64,000 nt of DNA from Ilumatobacteraceae bacterium (lineage in GTDB: Bacteria > Actinomycetota > Acidimicrobiia > Acidimicrobiales > Ilumatobacteraceae): contig JAWPMO010000001.1 in the NCBI GenBank assembly GCA_033344875.1, positions 2,257,595 to 2,321,594 on the forward strand, read 5' to 3'. Made by a program: the position numbers and the translations under genes. Shown one piece after another: positions 46,653 through 57,093 of the stretch. A model generated the notes under the pieces. The model ran no database searches. It had not been told where the DNA came from and saw nothing but the letters and a program-made list of their open reading frames with translations. Position 1 is the first letter of the stretch, and each line of letters starts with the position of its first letter.

Positions 46653-46658
46653 TAACGT
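46653..46658 (+). promoter_or_regulatory. Leaderless -10 element of mftEF
   Basis: TAACGT ends eight bases before the mftE ATG at 46667, so mftE and mftF form a second transcription unit separate from mftABC. Confidence 0.55.
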
Positions 46659-46666
46659 CGGGCGCG

Positions 46667-47320
46667 ATGGACCTCGGAGCGACGACCTGGCCCGACGTGG
46701 GTGCCCCGATCGTCGTCGTGCCCGTCGGCTCCTGCGAGCAACACGGCCCCCACCTGCCGCTGCACACCGACACGACGATCGCCACCGCGCTCGCCCGATC
46801 GCTCGCCGCGCACCGCGACGACTGCGTCGTGGCCCCGCCGATCACCATCTCGGCCAGCGGCGAGCACGCCGGCTTCCCGGGAACGTTGTCGATCGGCACG
46901 TCGGTCATGGCCGACGTCGTCGTCGAGCTGGCGCGTTCGGCCGACTGGGCCGCCGGCGTCGTGTTCGTGAACGGTCACGGCGGCAACCACGCCGCGATGC
47001 AGCGCGCCGCCGAGGTGTTCGAGCACGAGCAGCGGCGGGTGCTGATCTGGTGGCCGCAGCAGGACGGGGGCGACCCGCACGCCGGGCGCACCGAGACGTC
47101 GCTGATGCTGGCACTCGCACCCGACGAGGTGCGTCGCGACCGAAGCGAGCCGGGGCCCGTGCCGCCCATGTCGGAACTGGTGCGGCACGGCGTCAAGGCG
47201 CTCAGTCCGAACGGTGTGCTCGGCGACCCGGCCGGTGCCGACGAAGCCCAAGGCGCAGCGATGTTCGCACAGCTGACCGAGCAGCTCCGCGCCGACGTCG
47301 CCGCGTGGGCGACGCCGTGA
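46667..47320 (+). CDS. mftE: Mycofactocin peptidase (creatininase fold)
   Basis: The 217-residue protein has the creatininase-type metal site: Glu24 and His26 in GSCEQHGPHLPLHTDT, with Asp35, then the NGHGGNH loop. It cuts the modified Val-Tyr dipeptide from MftA. Its junction with mftF (GTGA overlap) secures the assignment over other creatininase-family roles. It is somewhat shorter than mycobacterial MftE. The distantly related creatininase-family gene at 376-1149 belongs to another pathway. Confidence 0.92.
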   Translation: MDLGATTWPDVGAPIVVVPVGSCEQHGPHLPLHTDTTIATALARSLAAHRDDCVVAPPITISASGEHAGFPGTLSIGTSVMADVVVELARSADWAAGVVFVNGHGGNHAAMQRAAEVFEHEQRRVLIWWPQQDGGDPHAGRTETSLMLALAPDEVRRDRSEPGPVPPMSELVRHGVKALSPNGVLGDPAGADEAQGAAMFAQLTEQLRADVAAWATP

Positions 47321-48609
47321 CCGTTCGCCGTTACCGGTTCGACGACGGGGCGCAACGACACGGTCACGTACTGATCGGCGGATCGCCCCTGAAGTTGTTC
47401 CGGCTCACCGAGGCCGGGTCGCGGGTCGTCGACCGGATCGAGGCCGGTGAGGCGGTCGACGAATCGTCGCTCGTGATGTCGCTGGTCGACGCCGCCGTGG
47501 TGCATCCGGTCGCCGAACCTCCCGGGCGGTTCACACCAGACGACGTGACGATCGTGACGCCGGCGTTCGGTCGGGCACCGTACGTCGATCCCGGCACCAT
47601 CGTCGTCGACGACGGCTCCCGACCGGCGATCCCCGACGCCACGGTCCGGCTCGACCACAACCGAGGTCCCGGAGCCGCCCGGAACGCCGGCCTCCGACGC
47701 GTCACGACACCGCTGGTCGCCTTCGTCGATGCCGACATCCGACTCCCCGTCGGCTGGCTCGACGGTCTGCTCCCCCACTTCGACGACGACCGATTGGCGC
47801 TGGTCGCGCCACGGGTTCGGTCGGCGCCCGGACCGTCGCTCCTCGACCGGTACGAACGGGAACACAGCCCGCTCGACCTCGGACCGCGTCCCGGGCGTGT
47901 GCGGGCGGGCAGCCGCATCGGCTACCTACCGGCCGCCGTCATCGTGTGCCGCACCGACGCCGTCCGAGAGGTCGGCGGCTTCGACGAGGACCTGCGCTTC
48001 GGCGAGGACGTCGACCTCGTGTGGCGGCTGGACGAGGCGGGCCACCGCATCAGGTACGAGCCGACCTCGAGCGTGAGCCACGACCCACGGCCGAACTGGC
48101 GAACCTGGTTCCGACAACGGGTCGGGTACGGATCATCGGCCGCACCGCTCTCGCGTCGGCATCACGGTGCGCTCGCCCCGTTGCGAATGAGCGGATGGAG
48201 CGTTGGGGCCTGGGTCTCGGGCCTGTTCGCCCACCCGGTGATCGGCGCCACGATCGGTGTCGGCTCGGCCGCCGCCCTCATCCGCAAGCTCGACGAGGTG
48301 CCACCCCGTGCCGCCTTCCTGCTCGCGTGGCGGGGCAACCTCGACGCAGGCGGCCAGATCGCCGAGGCGGTCCGGCGCGTCTGGTGGCCGGTCCTCCTGC
48401 TCGTCGCGTTGCGATCCCGCCGCGCTCGGTCGGGCCTACTCCTCGCGGCGCTGGCGTCGCGCCATCCGATCCGGTTGGCCGACGACGTGGCCTACTCGGT
48501 CGGGGTCTGGCGTGGCGTCGTCCGCGAGCGGACCGTCGCTCCGCTCGTCCCCGAGGTCAGTTCGTGGCCGGGACGCCGTCCGACATGGCGACGCGGAGAC
48601 GCTCGCTGA
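47317..48609 (+). CDS. mftF: Mycofactocin glycosyltransferase
   Basis: The 430-residue protein has a short N-terminal domain (LKLFRLTEAGSRVVDRI), then a GT2 domain: TIVVDDGS, NRGPGAARNAGL, FVDADIRLP with Asp138 and Asp140 as the DxD-like metal site, and FGEDVDLVWRLDEAGHRIRYEP. C-terminal hydrophobic segments follow. MftF adds a chain of beta-1,4-glucose to premycofactocin. The start is GTG 47317 in a GTGA overlap. Its 3' end overlaps the convergent DUF4395 gene by 53 bases. Confidence 0.92.
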   Translation: MTVRRYRFDDGAQRHGHVLIGGSPLKLFRLTEAGSRVVDRIEAGEAVDESSLVMSLVDAAVVHPVAEPPGRFTPDDVTIVTPAFGRAPYVDPGTIVVDDGSRPAIPDATVRLDHNRGPGAARNAGLRRVTTPLVAFVDADIRLPVGWLDGLLPHFDDDRLALVAPRVRSAPGPSLLDRYEREHSPLDLGPRPGRVRAGSRIGYLPAAVIVCRTDAVREVGGFDEDLRFGEDVDLVWRLDEAGHRIRYEPTSSVSHDPRPNWRTWFRQRVGYGSSAAPLSRRHHGALAPLRMSGWSVGAWVSGLFAHPVIGATIGVGSAAALIRKLDEVPPRAAFLLAWRGNLDAGGQIAEAVRRVWWPVLLLVALRSRRARSGLLLAALASRHPIRLADDVAYSVGVWRGVVRERTVAPLVPEVSSWPGRRPTWRRGDAR

Positions 48610-49051
48610 TGTCGTTGCAGTCGTCGCACTCCCAGAAGAACCGGTAGGCGATGCAGCCGAGGCAGACCGCGAATGCCGACTCGAGCGTCGCCGCGATCGC
48701 GAGGAGCCCGATCACGACCACCGATACCGTCGGCGCATCGGCGAGCCAGGCGACGGCTGCGACCGAGGTGAACGTGACGCCGATCGCCTGCGCGAAACGT
48801 TTCGGCGGGCCGGGCACGAAGCGATGCTCGACCGAGGTGAGCCGTGGCGTGACGATTCGGGTCGCGAACTGCCCGAGCGGGCTCAGCGTCGGCCCGGTCG
48901 CGACTCGGGCGACGAAGCCGTAGACGAGCGGCACCAACAGCCATCCCTGGCCGGTGATCAGGAATGCAACCGCCTGCAGCACCACCCCGGCAGCGACGAC
49001 GCGCGCCGATGTCTCGTTGACCGGATCGGGAAAGCTGAAGAGCTGCCGCAC
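48557..49051 (-). CDS. DUF4395 membrane protein
   Basis: The 164-residue protein matches DUF4395: FPDPVNETSARVVAAGVVL at the start, three or four helices, the PGPPKRFAQAIG loop and CLGCIAYRFFW. An extra CDDCNDIS segment follows, giving two CxxC pairs near the C-terminus. It is often near thioredoxin-like proteins elsewhere, but none is here. The start is GTG 49051, preceded at seven bases by TAACGT. Confidence 0.85.
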   Translation of the reverse strand: MRQLFSFPDPVNETSARVVAAGVVLQAVAFLITGQGWLLVPLVYGFVARVATGPTLSPLGQFATRIVTPRLTSVEHRFVPGPPKRFAQAIGVTFTSVAAVAWLADAPTVSVVVIGLLAIAATLESAFAVCLGCIAYRFFWECDDCNDISERLRVAMSDGVPATN

Positions 49052-49058
49052 GTCCGAA

Positions 49059-49064
49059 ACGTTA
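49059..49064 (-). promoter_or_regulatory. Leaderless -10 element of the DUF4395 gene
   Basis: TAACGT on the reverse strand, seven bases before GTG 49051. Confidence 0.5.
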
Positions 49065-49140
49065 TCCGGATGAACTTGATCGGACTACTCGGGTATCGGT
49101 GCCGCAGCGGGCCCGAACGGCCGCTCTCCCCTCCACCCGC

Positions 49141-49146
49141 TACCGT
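49141..49146 (+). promoter_or_regulatory. Leaderless -10 element of the alanine-racemase-like gene
   Basis: TACCGT eight bases before GTG 49155. The divergent DUF4395 promoter is about 80 bases away. Confidence 0.5.
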
Positions 49147-49154
49147 GCCTCGGC

Positions 49155-50072
49155 GTGACGATCCGACTGACCGTCGACCGCGACCGCTGGTGGCAGCACG
49201 CCACCGACGTCGCTGCCTCCGTGGAGGGACTCGTCCCCGTCGTCAAGGGCAACGGCTACGGATTCGGTCGGAACAACCTGGCGATCGCCGCCAGCCGACT
49301 CAGCCCGATCATCGCCGTCGGCACCGTGCACGAACTCGACGGGCTCCCCGACGACGTCACGGTGGTGGTGTTGACCCCGACGCTCACACCACCGTCCGAC
49401 ACCGCCGCGGTGCTGACGGTAGGCAGCCACGGGCATCTCGACGCCCTCCAGGGCTGGGAAGGCCGCGTGATCGTCAAGCTCGAGTCGCCGATGCATCGCT
49501 TCGGCGGATCGGTCGGGCTGGTCGCCGAGGCACAGCGTCGCGGGCTCCGCACGGTCGGCGTGGCGATCCATCCGCCGCTCGCCGGCACCGACGAGGACCG
49601 ACTCGGCTTCATCACCGAGCAACTCCCCCACATCGACCCCACCCTCGACGTGTGGCTCAGTCACCTGTCGCCGGGCGCCTACGAACTGCTGCCCGACACC
49701 CACCGGTACAAGTTGCGGATCGGGACCTACCTGTGGCACGGCGACCGCGAAGCGATCCGGCTCGAGGCCGACGTGCTCGACACCCGCCCTGCCGAAGCGG
49801 GCAGCACCGCCGGATACCGCCTCAACACGATCGACGGCGACTCGACGATCGTGATGATCGGCGCCGGAAGCGCTGCCGGCGTGGCACCGCTCCCCGACGG
49901 CCGCAGCCCGTTCCACTTCGCCCGCCGCCGGCTCGAACTGATCGAGCCGCCGCACATGCACACGTCGATGGCACTCGTGCCGTTCGGCGAACCGTGTCCG
50001 ATCGTCGGTGATTGGGTCGATCTCCAACGTCCGTTGACCATGACGTCGGCCGACGAACTCCGATGGATCTGA
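49155..50072 (+). CDS. Alanine-racemase-like PLP protein
   Basis: The 305-residue protein has the N-terminal barrel motif VPVVKGNGYGFGR with the PLP lysine, a VKLESPMHRFG segment at the place of the VKVDTGMxR motif of alanine racemase, and a C-terminal beta domain ending MALVPFGEPCPIVGDWVDL. It is about 60 residues shorter than Alr, and the GYGDGY motif carrying the second catalytic tyrosine is not recognisable (AGYRLNT lies nearby). It may be a racemase of another amino acid or an inactive homologue. It overlaps the next gene by ten bases. Confidence 0.7.
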   Translation: MTIRLTVDRDRWWQHATDVAASVEGLVPVVKGNGYGFGRNNLAIAASRLSPIIAVGTVHELDGLPDDVTVVVLTPTLTPPSDTAAVLTVGSHGHLDALQGWEGRVIVKLESPMHRFGGSVGLVAEAQRRGLRTVGVAIHPPLAGTDEDRLGFITEQLPHIDPTLDVWLSHLSPGAYELLPDTHRYKLRIGTYLWHGDREAIRLEADVLDTRPAEAGSTAGYRLNTIDGDSTIVMIGAGSAAGVAPLPDGRSPFHFARRRLELIEPPHMHTSMALVPFGEPCPIVGDWVDLQRPLTMTSADELRWI

Positions 50073-51130
50073 GCTCACGCCGGCCGGGTCCCGACGTCGT
50101 CAGGGCGGTCGCGATGGCCGGCGTGGTCATGATGAACTTCCACGGCTACCTCATCCTGCGCGGCGCCCGTCGCGACGGCGGCGCCGTGTACGACCTGTTC
50201 GATCCGTGGACGGGTCCACTGTCGACACGATTCGCGGCGACGTTCGTGCTCACGGCCGGCGTCGGGGTGACGCTGATGACCCGGTCGTCGATCGGCGATC
50301 CCGCACGCGTCACGGAGATGCGATGGCGGCTGGTGCGGCGCGGCGTGCTCCTCTACGCCGGTGGCCTGCTGTTCGACTTCGTCTGGCCCGGCACCATCCT
50401 GCCGTTCTACGGCGCGATGTTCGTGCTCGCCGCACTGATGTTCACGATGCGGATCCGCTGGGTCGTGCTGATCGGCGTCGCCGCGGCCATCGCCGGGTGG
50501 TCGATCGAGTGGTGGAGGTTCGAGCGTGAGCTCGACGGGGCCTCGACCACTTGGCTCACCGATCCGGGCGCACTGTCGCCCAGGGGGCTGCTGTTCGACG
50601 TCTTCGTCAACGGCACCCACCCGCTGCTGCCGTGGCTCGCGTTCTTCTGCGCGGGCATCGTGCTCGGTCGGCTGTTGACCACCGCCTGGTGGCGGCCCGC
50701 CGCCGTGGTCGCCGGCTTCGCGCTGTACTCGACGGCGACCGTCGCCAACACGCTCGGCACCGGCCAACGCAGTCTCGTCCTGCTCAGCGACGACCCGTTC
50801 GACCGTGGTCTCGTGTACGTCGCCAGCGCGCTCGGCACCGCGTTGATCGCGTTCGGGGCGATCTCCTGGATCGCCGACCGCTTCGAGCGGACCGCCGCCG
50901 TCGACACGCTCCAGCGTGCCGGTCAGATGTCGCTGACGATCTACCTCGGTCACGCGCTCCTGTTCAACCTGCTGGTCGATTGGCTCGATGTCGTCGAGCC
51001 TCGCGGCGTCGGTACGGCGCTCGCCGCCACCGTGGTGTACTGGCTTCCCGCCACCGCACTCGCCGTGATGTACCAGCGCCGGCACGGCCGGGGGCCGGCC
51101 GAGCGCCTCTATCGACGACTCACCGCCTGA
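50063..51130 (+). CDS. DUF418/heparan-acetyltransferase-like membrane protein
   Basis: The 355-residue protein has about nine to ten membrane helices, beginning RPGPDVVRAVAMAGVVMMNFHGYL, typical of the acyltransferase-3/DUF1624/DUF418 (YeiB) clan, and ending with QRAGQMSLTIYLGHALLF, a DUF418-type signature. Such proteins are thought to move acyl groups across or at the membrane. Overlap with the racemase-like gene implies joint translation, so the pair may modify an envelope component, but this is inference. Confidence 0.8.
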   Translation: MDLSSRRPGPDVVRAVAMAGVVMMNFHGYLILRGARRDGGAVYDLFDPWTGPLSTRFAATFVLTAGVGVTLMTRSSIGDPARVTEMRWRLVRRGVLLYAGGLLFDFVWPGTILPFYGAMFVLAALMFTMRIRWVVLIGVAAAIAGWSIEWWRFERELDGASTTWLTDPGALSPRGLLFDVFVNGTHPLLPWLAFFCAGIVLGRLLTTAWWRPAAVVAGFALYSTATVANTLGTGQRSLVLLSDDPFDRGLVYVASALGTALIAFGAISWIADRFERTAAVDTLQRAGQMSLTIYLGHALLFNLLVDWLDVVEPRGVGTALAATVVYWLPATALAVMYQRRHGRGPAERLYRRLTA

Positions 51131-51153
51131 CCGGCAGCCCGAGCGTCGAGGAG

Positions 51154-52137
51154 CTACAGCACCTCGCTGAACGTGCTGCACGACTGCGGGTCGCCGGTTT
51201 GGAACCCTCGCTGGAACCACTGCACACGCTGCGCCGACGAGCCGTGGGTCCACGACTCGGGATCGACCCGGCCCGACGTCTTCTGCTGGATCGCGTCGTC
51301 GCCGACCGCCGCCGCAGCGCCGAGCGCCTCCTCGACCTCGCGCGGGTCGTCGAACAGGTCGCGGTCGCTGGCGTCGCGCGCCCAGGCTCCGGCGAAGCAG
51401 TCGGCCTGGAGTTCGAGCGCCACCGAGTACTGGTTGGCGCGCTGCGGGTCTTCCTGCTGGGCTCGACGCATCTGCTCGTTGATGCCGAGCACGTTCTGCA
51501 CGTGGTGGCCGAACTCGTGGGCGACGATGTACTGCGCCGCGAGGTCGCCGGTCGCACCGAACTGGTTCTGCAGCGTCACCAGGAAGTCGAGGTCGAAGTA
51601 CACGAGGCTGTCGAGCGGGCAGTAGAACGGCCCGGTCTGGCTCGACGCCTGCCCACAGCCGGTGTTGGTGAACCCCGAGAAGAAGACGGTCTGGGTGTCG
51701 ATGTAATCGACCCCGAACGACAGCGGTAGCTGATCGATCCAGTACTCCGACACATCGTCGGTCGCCCCACACAGGATCTGTTCGAGTTCGGAGTCACAGG
51801 GCGCTTCGCCTCCGCCGGTCGCCGACGAGTCGCCCTCCGTCGCCGGCGCCACCGGAGAACCACCGGTCGGCAAGCCACCGACGCCACCGCCACCGAGCAG
51901 CTTCGGGAGGATGAACACGGCACCGAGCACGAGAATCGCGACGAGCCCGCCGCCACCCTTCAGGAGGCTGCCGAGCCCTCCGGCCCCGCCGGGGATCGGC
52001 AGGCCTCCGCCACCGCCACGGCTTCCACCGCCGAGCCCGCCCTTGAGCAGGTCGCCGAGACCGCCGGACGCACCGCCACCGCCCTGCCCGCGCCGATCCT
52101 GGATACGGCTGGAACTGCGGGAGCGAATCTTCGTCAT
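51154..52137 (-). CDS. Neutral zinc metallopeptidase, YpfJ-like
   Basis: The 327-residue protein has a long Gly-rich N-terminal region (KGGLGGGSRGGGGG and similar), one membrane helix (GLVAILVLGAVFILPKLLG), and a periplasmic or exposed domain with the zinc motif HEFGHH and the downstream ELQADCFAGAWAR glutamate. Cys pairs around CDSELEQILCG and TGCGQ...FYCP could form disulfides outside the cell. Family members are membrane-anchored proteases of unknown substrate. Confidence 0.9.
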   Translation of the reverse strand: MTKIRSRSSSRIQDRRGQGGGGASGGLGDLLKGGLGGGSRGGGGGLPIPGGAGGLGSLLKGGGGLVAILVLGAVFILPKLLGGGGVGGLPTGGSPVAPATEGDSSATGGGEAPCDSELEQILCGATDDVSEYWIDQLPLSFGVDYIDTQTVFFSGFTNTGCGQASSQTGPFYCPLDSLVYFDLDFLVTLQNQFGATGDLAAQYIVAHEFGHHVQNVLGINEQMRRAQQEDPQRANQYSVALELQADCFAGAWARDASDRDLFDDPREVEEALGAAAAVGDDAIQQKTSGRVDPESWTHGSSAQRVQWFQRGFQTGDPQSCSTFSEVL

Positions 52138-52175
52138 GCCGTCAGTCTCGCAAATCCTGCGCGCGCCGGGGCGGC

Positions 52176-53117
52176 TCAGGTCGCCTCGGGCGTCGGGGCC
52201 GAGATCCGCGGCGCCGACACATCGCGTCGGATGCCACGCAGACCGATCGCGCCGGCGCCGATGAGCGGGCCGCGATCACCGAGCCGGACGGGCGTGATGC
52301 GCGCCGCCGCACCGTGGCCGACCCGGGCCACCTGGTCGATCTCCTCCTGTGCCGCGTTGAAGAACGTCGCGGCGAAACCGAGCGCCACCCCACCGCCGAC
52401 CACCACGAGATCGATGTCCATCGAGGTGCAGATCATGCCAGCGGCGCGTCCGACGAGGCGGCCGGTGCGTCGCATGATGTCGTAGGTCGGTTCGGTCGGT
52501 GAGCGACCGGTGATCGCTTCGATCGCGAGACCCGACGCCTCGGCCTCGAGGCAGCCTCGCGCCCCACAGCCACAACGTCGCCCGCCCGGCTCGACGATCA
52601 TGTGGCCGACGTGGCCGGCGTTCCCGGTCGCACCGTCGAGGAGTTCACCGTCGATCACGAGACCACCACCGACCCCGGTCGACACGGTCATCGCGCAGAA
52701 GCTGGAGACCCCCTGTGCCGCACCGAGCCAGCCCTCCGACAGCGCGAGCGCCTTGGCGTCGAGGTCGCCGTACACGGGAAGGCCCGTCAGGTCGACGAGA
52801 TGTGACCGAAGGGGGAACCGCCGCCACGAGGAGATGTTGACCGGCGAGACGGTCTCGCAGTTGCGTTCGATCGGACCGGCACAGCCGATCCCGATCGCTC
52901 GAACCCGGACGTCGTGCTGCTCGGCTCGGTCGAGTTGCTCGGCGACGATCGACGCGAGTGCCGCGAAGTGTGACTGCGGGCCGACGTCGGGCTCGACGTC
53001 GATCCGGCTGCGGTCGAGCAGCGCGCCGCGAGACGTCATGAGCCCGGACGCGAACTTGGTCCCGCCGATGTCGATCGCGAGGATGACGTCGCGCTGTTGA
53101 CCCGACGGTGTGCTCAT
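52176..53117 (-). CDS. ROK-family sugar kinase (glucokinase-like)
   Basis: The 313-residue protein has the phosphate-binding AIDIGGTKFASGL motif, STGVGGGLVIDGEL, a GHMIVEPGG strand, and the ROK zinc motif CGCGARGCLEAEASG. No helix-turn-helix domain is present, so it is a kinase rather than a ROK repressor. Glucose is the likely substrate but N-acyl sugars are possible. The ATG at 53117 is supported by a TAGCGT -10 element eight bases upstream. Confidence 0.9.
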   Translation of the reverse strand: MSTPSGQQRDVILAIDIGGTKFASGLMTSRGALLDRSRIDVEPDVGPQSHFAALASIVAEQLDRAEQHDVRVRAIGIGCAGPIERNCETVSPVNISSWRRFPLRSHLVDLTGLPVYGDLDAKALALSEGWLGAAQGVSSFCAMTVSTGVGGGLVIDGELLDGATGNAGHVGHMIVEPGGRRCGCGARGCLEAEASGLAIEAITGRSPTEPTYDIMRRTGRLVGRAAGMICTSMDIDLVVVGGGVALGFAATFFNAAQEEIDQVARVGHGAAARITPVRLGDRGPLIGAGAIGLRGIRRDVSAPRISAPTPEAT

Positions 53118-53125
53118 CGCCGTCG

Positions 53126-53131
53126 ACGCTA
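53126..53131 (-). promoter_or_regulatory. Leaderless -10 element of the ROK kinase gene
   Basis: TAGCGT on the reverse strand, eight bases before the ROK ATG. Confidence 0.55.
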
Positions 53132-53260
53132 CCTGCGCGCACTCGCCCGCGACCGGTCCCCTCACGATTCGCGCTGATCATGGCGCCGTGCGGATTGCGG
53201 GCCGTTCCCGACCCGTTAGCGTCTGGCTGTCCGCTCGAGGCGAACCGACGATCCATCACC

Positions 53261-55138
<1,878 letters not shown>

Positions 55139-56079
55139 TCTCGTAGAGCACCTCGGCGAGCGCATTGGCGGCCGTGATCGCGCTGAACCGCTGCGGTCGC
55201 TCCGGGGTGCAGCAGCTCGGCACCGGCGCGAGCACGGTCCACGGACGAGGGTGGCAGAACTGCACGACGCTGTAGCGCTCGCCCTCGTAGCCGGGCGCTG
55301 CCACCACGCGGTGCCAACCGATCGGGATCGTGCCGTTGGTCAGCCGTTCCAGCATGATCCCGGTGTTGATGATGACCTGGCCCTCGGGTGCGACCGCGTC
55401 GACCCACTCGTCGTCGACCTTGACCTGGAGCCCCGGTGCGGTCGCTCGCGGCAGCGCGGTGATCAGGTTGATGTCGCCGTGCGCACCCGCCCAGACGTGT
55501 CCGTCGGCGGGCACGTCGGTCATCGGTGGGTAGCGGATCGCTCGCGTGAGCGTCGGGCCGTCCTTGACCATGTCGTCGAAGAACGTCTCGTGACAGCCGA
55601 TGCCCTCGGCGATGACCCGGAGGAAGCGCCGCTGCAGATCGGCGATCGCATCGTGGAATCGGTACAGCACGTCGGTGATGCCCGGCACGACCGACTCGGG
55701 GAGCACCTGGTCGGGATACGCCGTCGCGAAATCGTTCCGGAGCGGGTGCCCTGCGGCGATGGGGGTCGACCAGTTGAGCATCTCCTTCCAGTCGGGCTGA
55801 TCGCTGTCGGCGGCGGTCTCGACCAGGAGGCCGGTGTAACCGGTCTGTCCGTTCGCCCCGGGCACGCGGAACTGCTCCTTGGCGTCCTGCTCGAGTTGGA
55901 AGAACGTGGCGAGCATGCCGTACGCGGTGTCGATCAGGTCTTCGGAGACGTCGTGCTGCGTGTAGACGAATCCGGTCGCGAGACTGCGGGCGACGCCGTC
56001 GACGACGGCGCGCCGCGCCGGGCCGGTGCTGTTCTCGAAGGCCAACAGGTCGACGTCGAGGATCTCGCTCATGTCGTGA

Positions 56080-56085
56080 ACGCTA
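56080..56085 (-). promoter_or_regulatory. -10 element overlapping the upstream stop codon
   Basis: TAGCGT seven bases before the oxygenase ATG. Its first three bases are the TAG stop codon of the upstream gene. Confidence 0.55.
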
Positions 56086-57093
56086 CTGGGATTCGGGCGC
56101 GCCACCGGGCGCGAAGAGCGCGGGCGCCCCGCCCGTGTGGATGAACACCAAGTCGCTGCCCTCCGGCCACCGGCCGGCCTCGGCGTTGCCGATCATGCCG
56201 GCCAGACCCTTGCCGCTGTACACGCGGTCGAGCACCCAGCCCCCGTGCCGTGCCGCCCAGCGGATCGCTGCGTCGCCGGCGCCGGTCGGGACGGCGTAGT
56301 CGTCGCCGATCCAGTTCGGGTCGAGCTGGACGTCGGACCGGTCGAACGATCCCCGGTCGCCTCCGATCAGGTCGATCGTGTCGTGGGTGAGTTTGCCGAT
56401 GTCGGGCATGCCCATGTTGACGCCCTTGGCGACGCCGATCGCGAGCACTTCCGGGACGGCGGCACCTCCCGCCCTGACCAGGGCACGACCGGCGAGCAGC
56501 CCGGCGTGTGTGCCACCGCTCGACGAGGTGTGCACGATCGCCGCCGGCCGGATGCCCTGGGCGGCGCACTGCTCCATGATCTCGACGAACGCCGCCGCGT
56601 ACCCGACCGCGCCGACCGCCGTGGATCCGCCGATCGGGATCGCGTAGGGAGCGGAACCCGACGCACCGAGTTCGTCGGTCAGCGCTTCCCGAGCGATCTC
56701 GAGCTCGCCCCAGTGGCTCTCCTCGGCGCCCGTGTGATGCAGCTGAGCGCCGAACAGGGCGGACAGCAACTGGTTCCCGGTCGCGACCTCCGGACGGTCA
56801 CCGGAGAGCACGAGGTGCACTTCGAGCCCGAGCACGGCGCCGGCGGCAGCGGTCATCCGGCAGTGGTTCGACTGGGCGGCGCCGACCGTGACGAGTGACC
56901 GAGCACCGTCGGCGACGGCCGCACCGCACAGGAACTCCAGCTTGCGGGCCTTGTTGCCGCCGAGGCCGAGCCCCGTGAGGTCGTCGCGTTTGACCCACAG
57001 CCGCGAGCCGCCGGGGAGCACGGGGCCCCGTTCGAGCGGGGTCGGCAGGGTCGCGAGGCGCGCCCTCGGAAGATGACCGAACACCGTCGGCAT
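56083..57093 (-). CDS. D-cysteine desulfhydrase / ACC deaminase family PLP enzyme
   Basis: The 336-residue type II PLP enzyme has RDDLTGLGLGGNKARKLEF with the PLP lysine, GAAQSNHCRMTAAA for phosphate and carboxylate binding, and SSSGGTHAGL. In the regions that separate the two activities it reads VYSGKG (Ser, where ACC deaminase has Glu) and HTGGAPALFA (Thr, where ACC deaminase has Leu), which favours D-cysteine desulfhydrase. The ATG at 57093 overlaps the ung ATG on the other strand; a GTG three codons upstream is also possible. Confidence 0.85.
   Translation of the reverse strand: MPTVFGHLPRARLATLPTPLERGPVLPGGSRLWVKRDDLTGLGLGGNKARKLEFLCGAAVADGARSLVTVGAAQSNHCRMTAAAGAVLGLEVHLVLSGDRPEVATGNQLLSALFGAQLHHTGAEESHWGELEIAREALTDELGASGSAPYAIPIGGSTAVGAVGYAAAFVEIMEQCAAQGIRPAAIVHTSSSGGTHAGLLAGRALVRAGGAAVPEVLAIGVAKGVNMGMPDIGKLTHDTIDLIGGDRGSFDRSDVQLDPNWIGDDYAVPTGAGDAAIRWAARHGGWVLDRVYSGKGLAGMIGNAEAGRWPEGSDLVFIHTGGAPALFAPGGAPESQ

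Noticed and set aside
56083-57093. PLP enzyme as ACC deaminase
   Set aside because: Ser in VYSGKG and Thr in HTGG are the D-cysteine desulfhydrase states, not the Glu and Leu of ACC deaminase.
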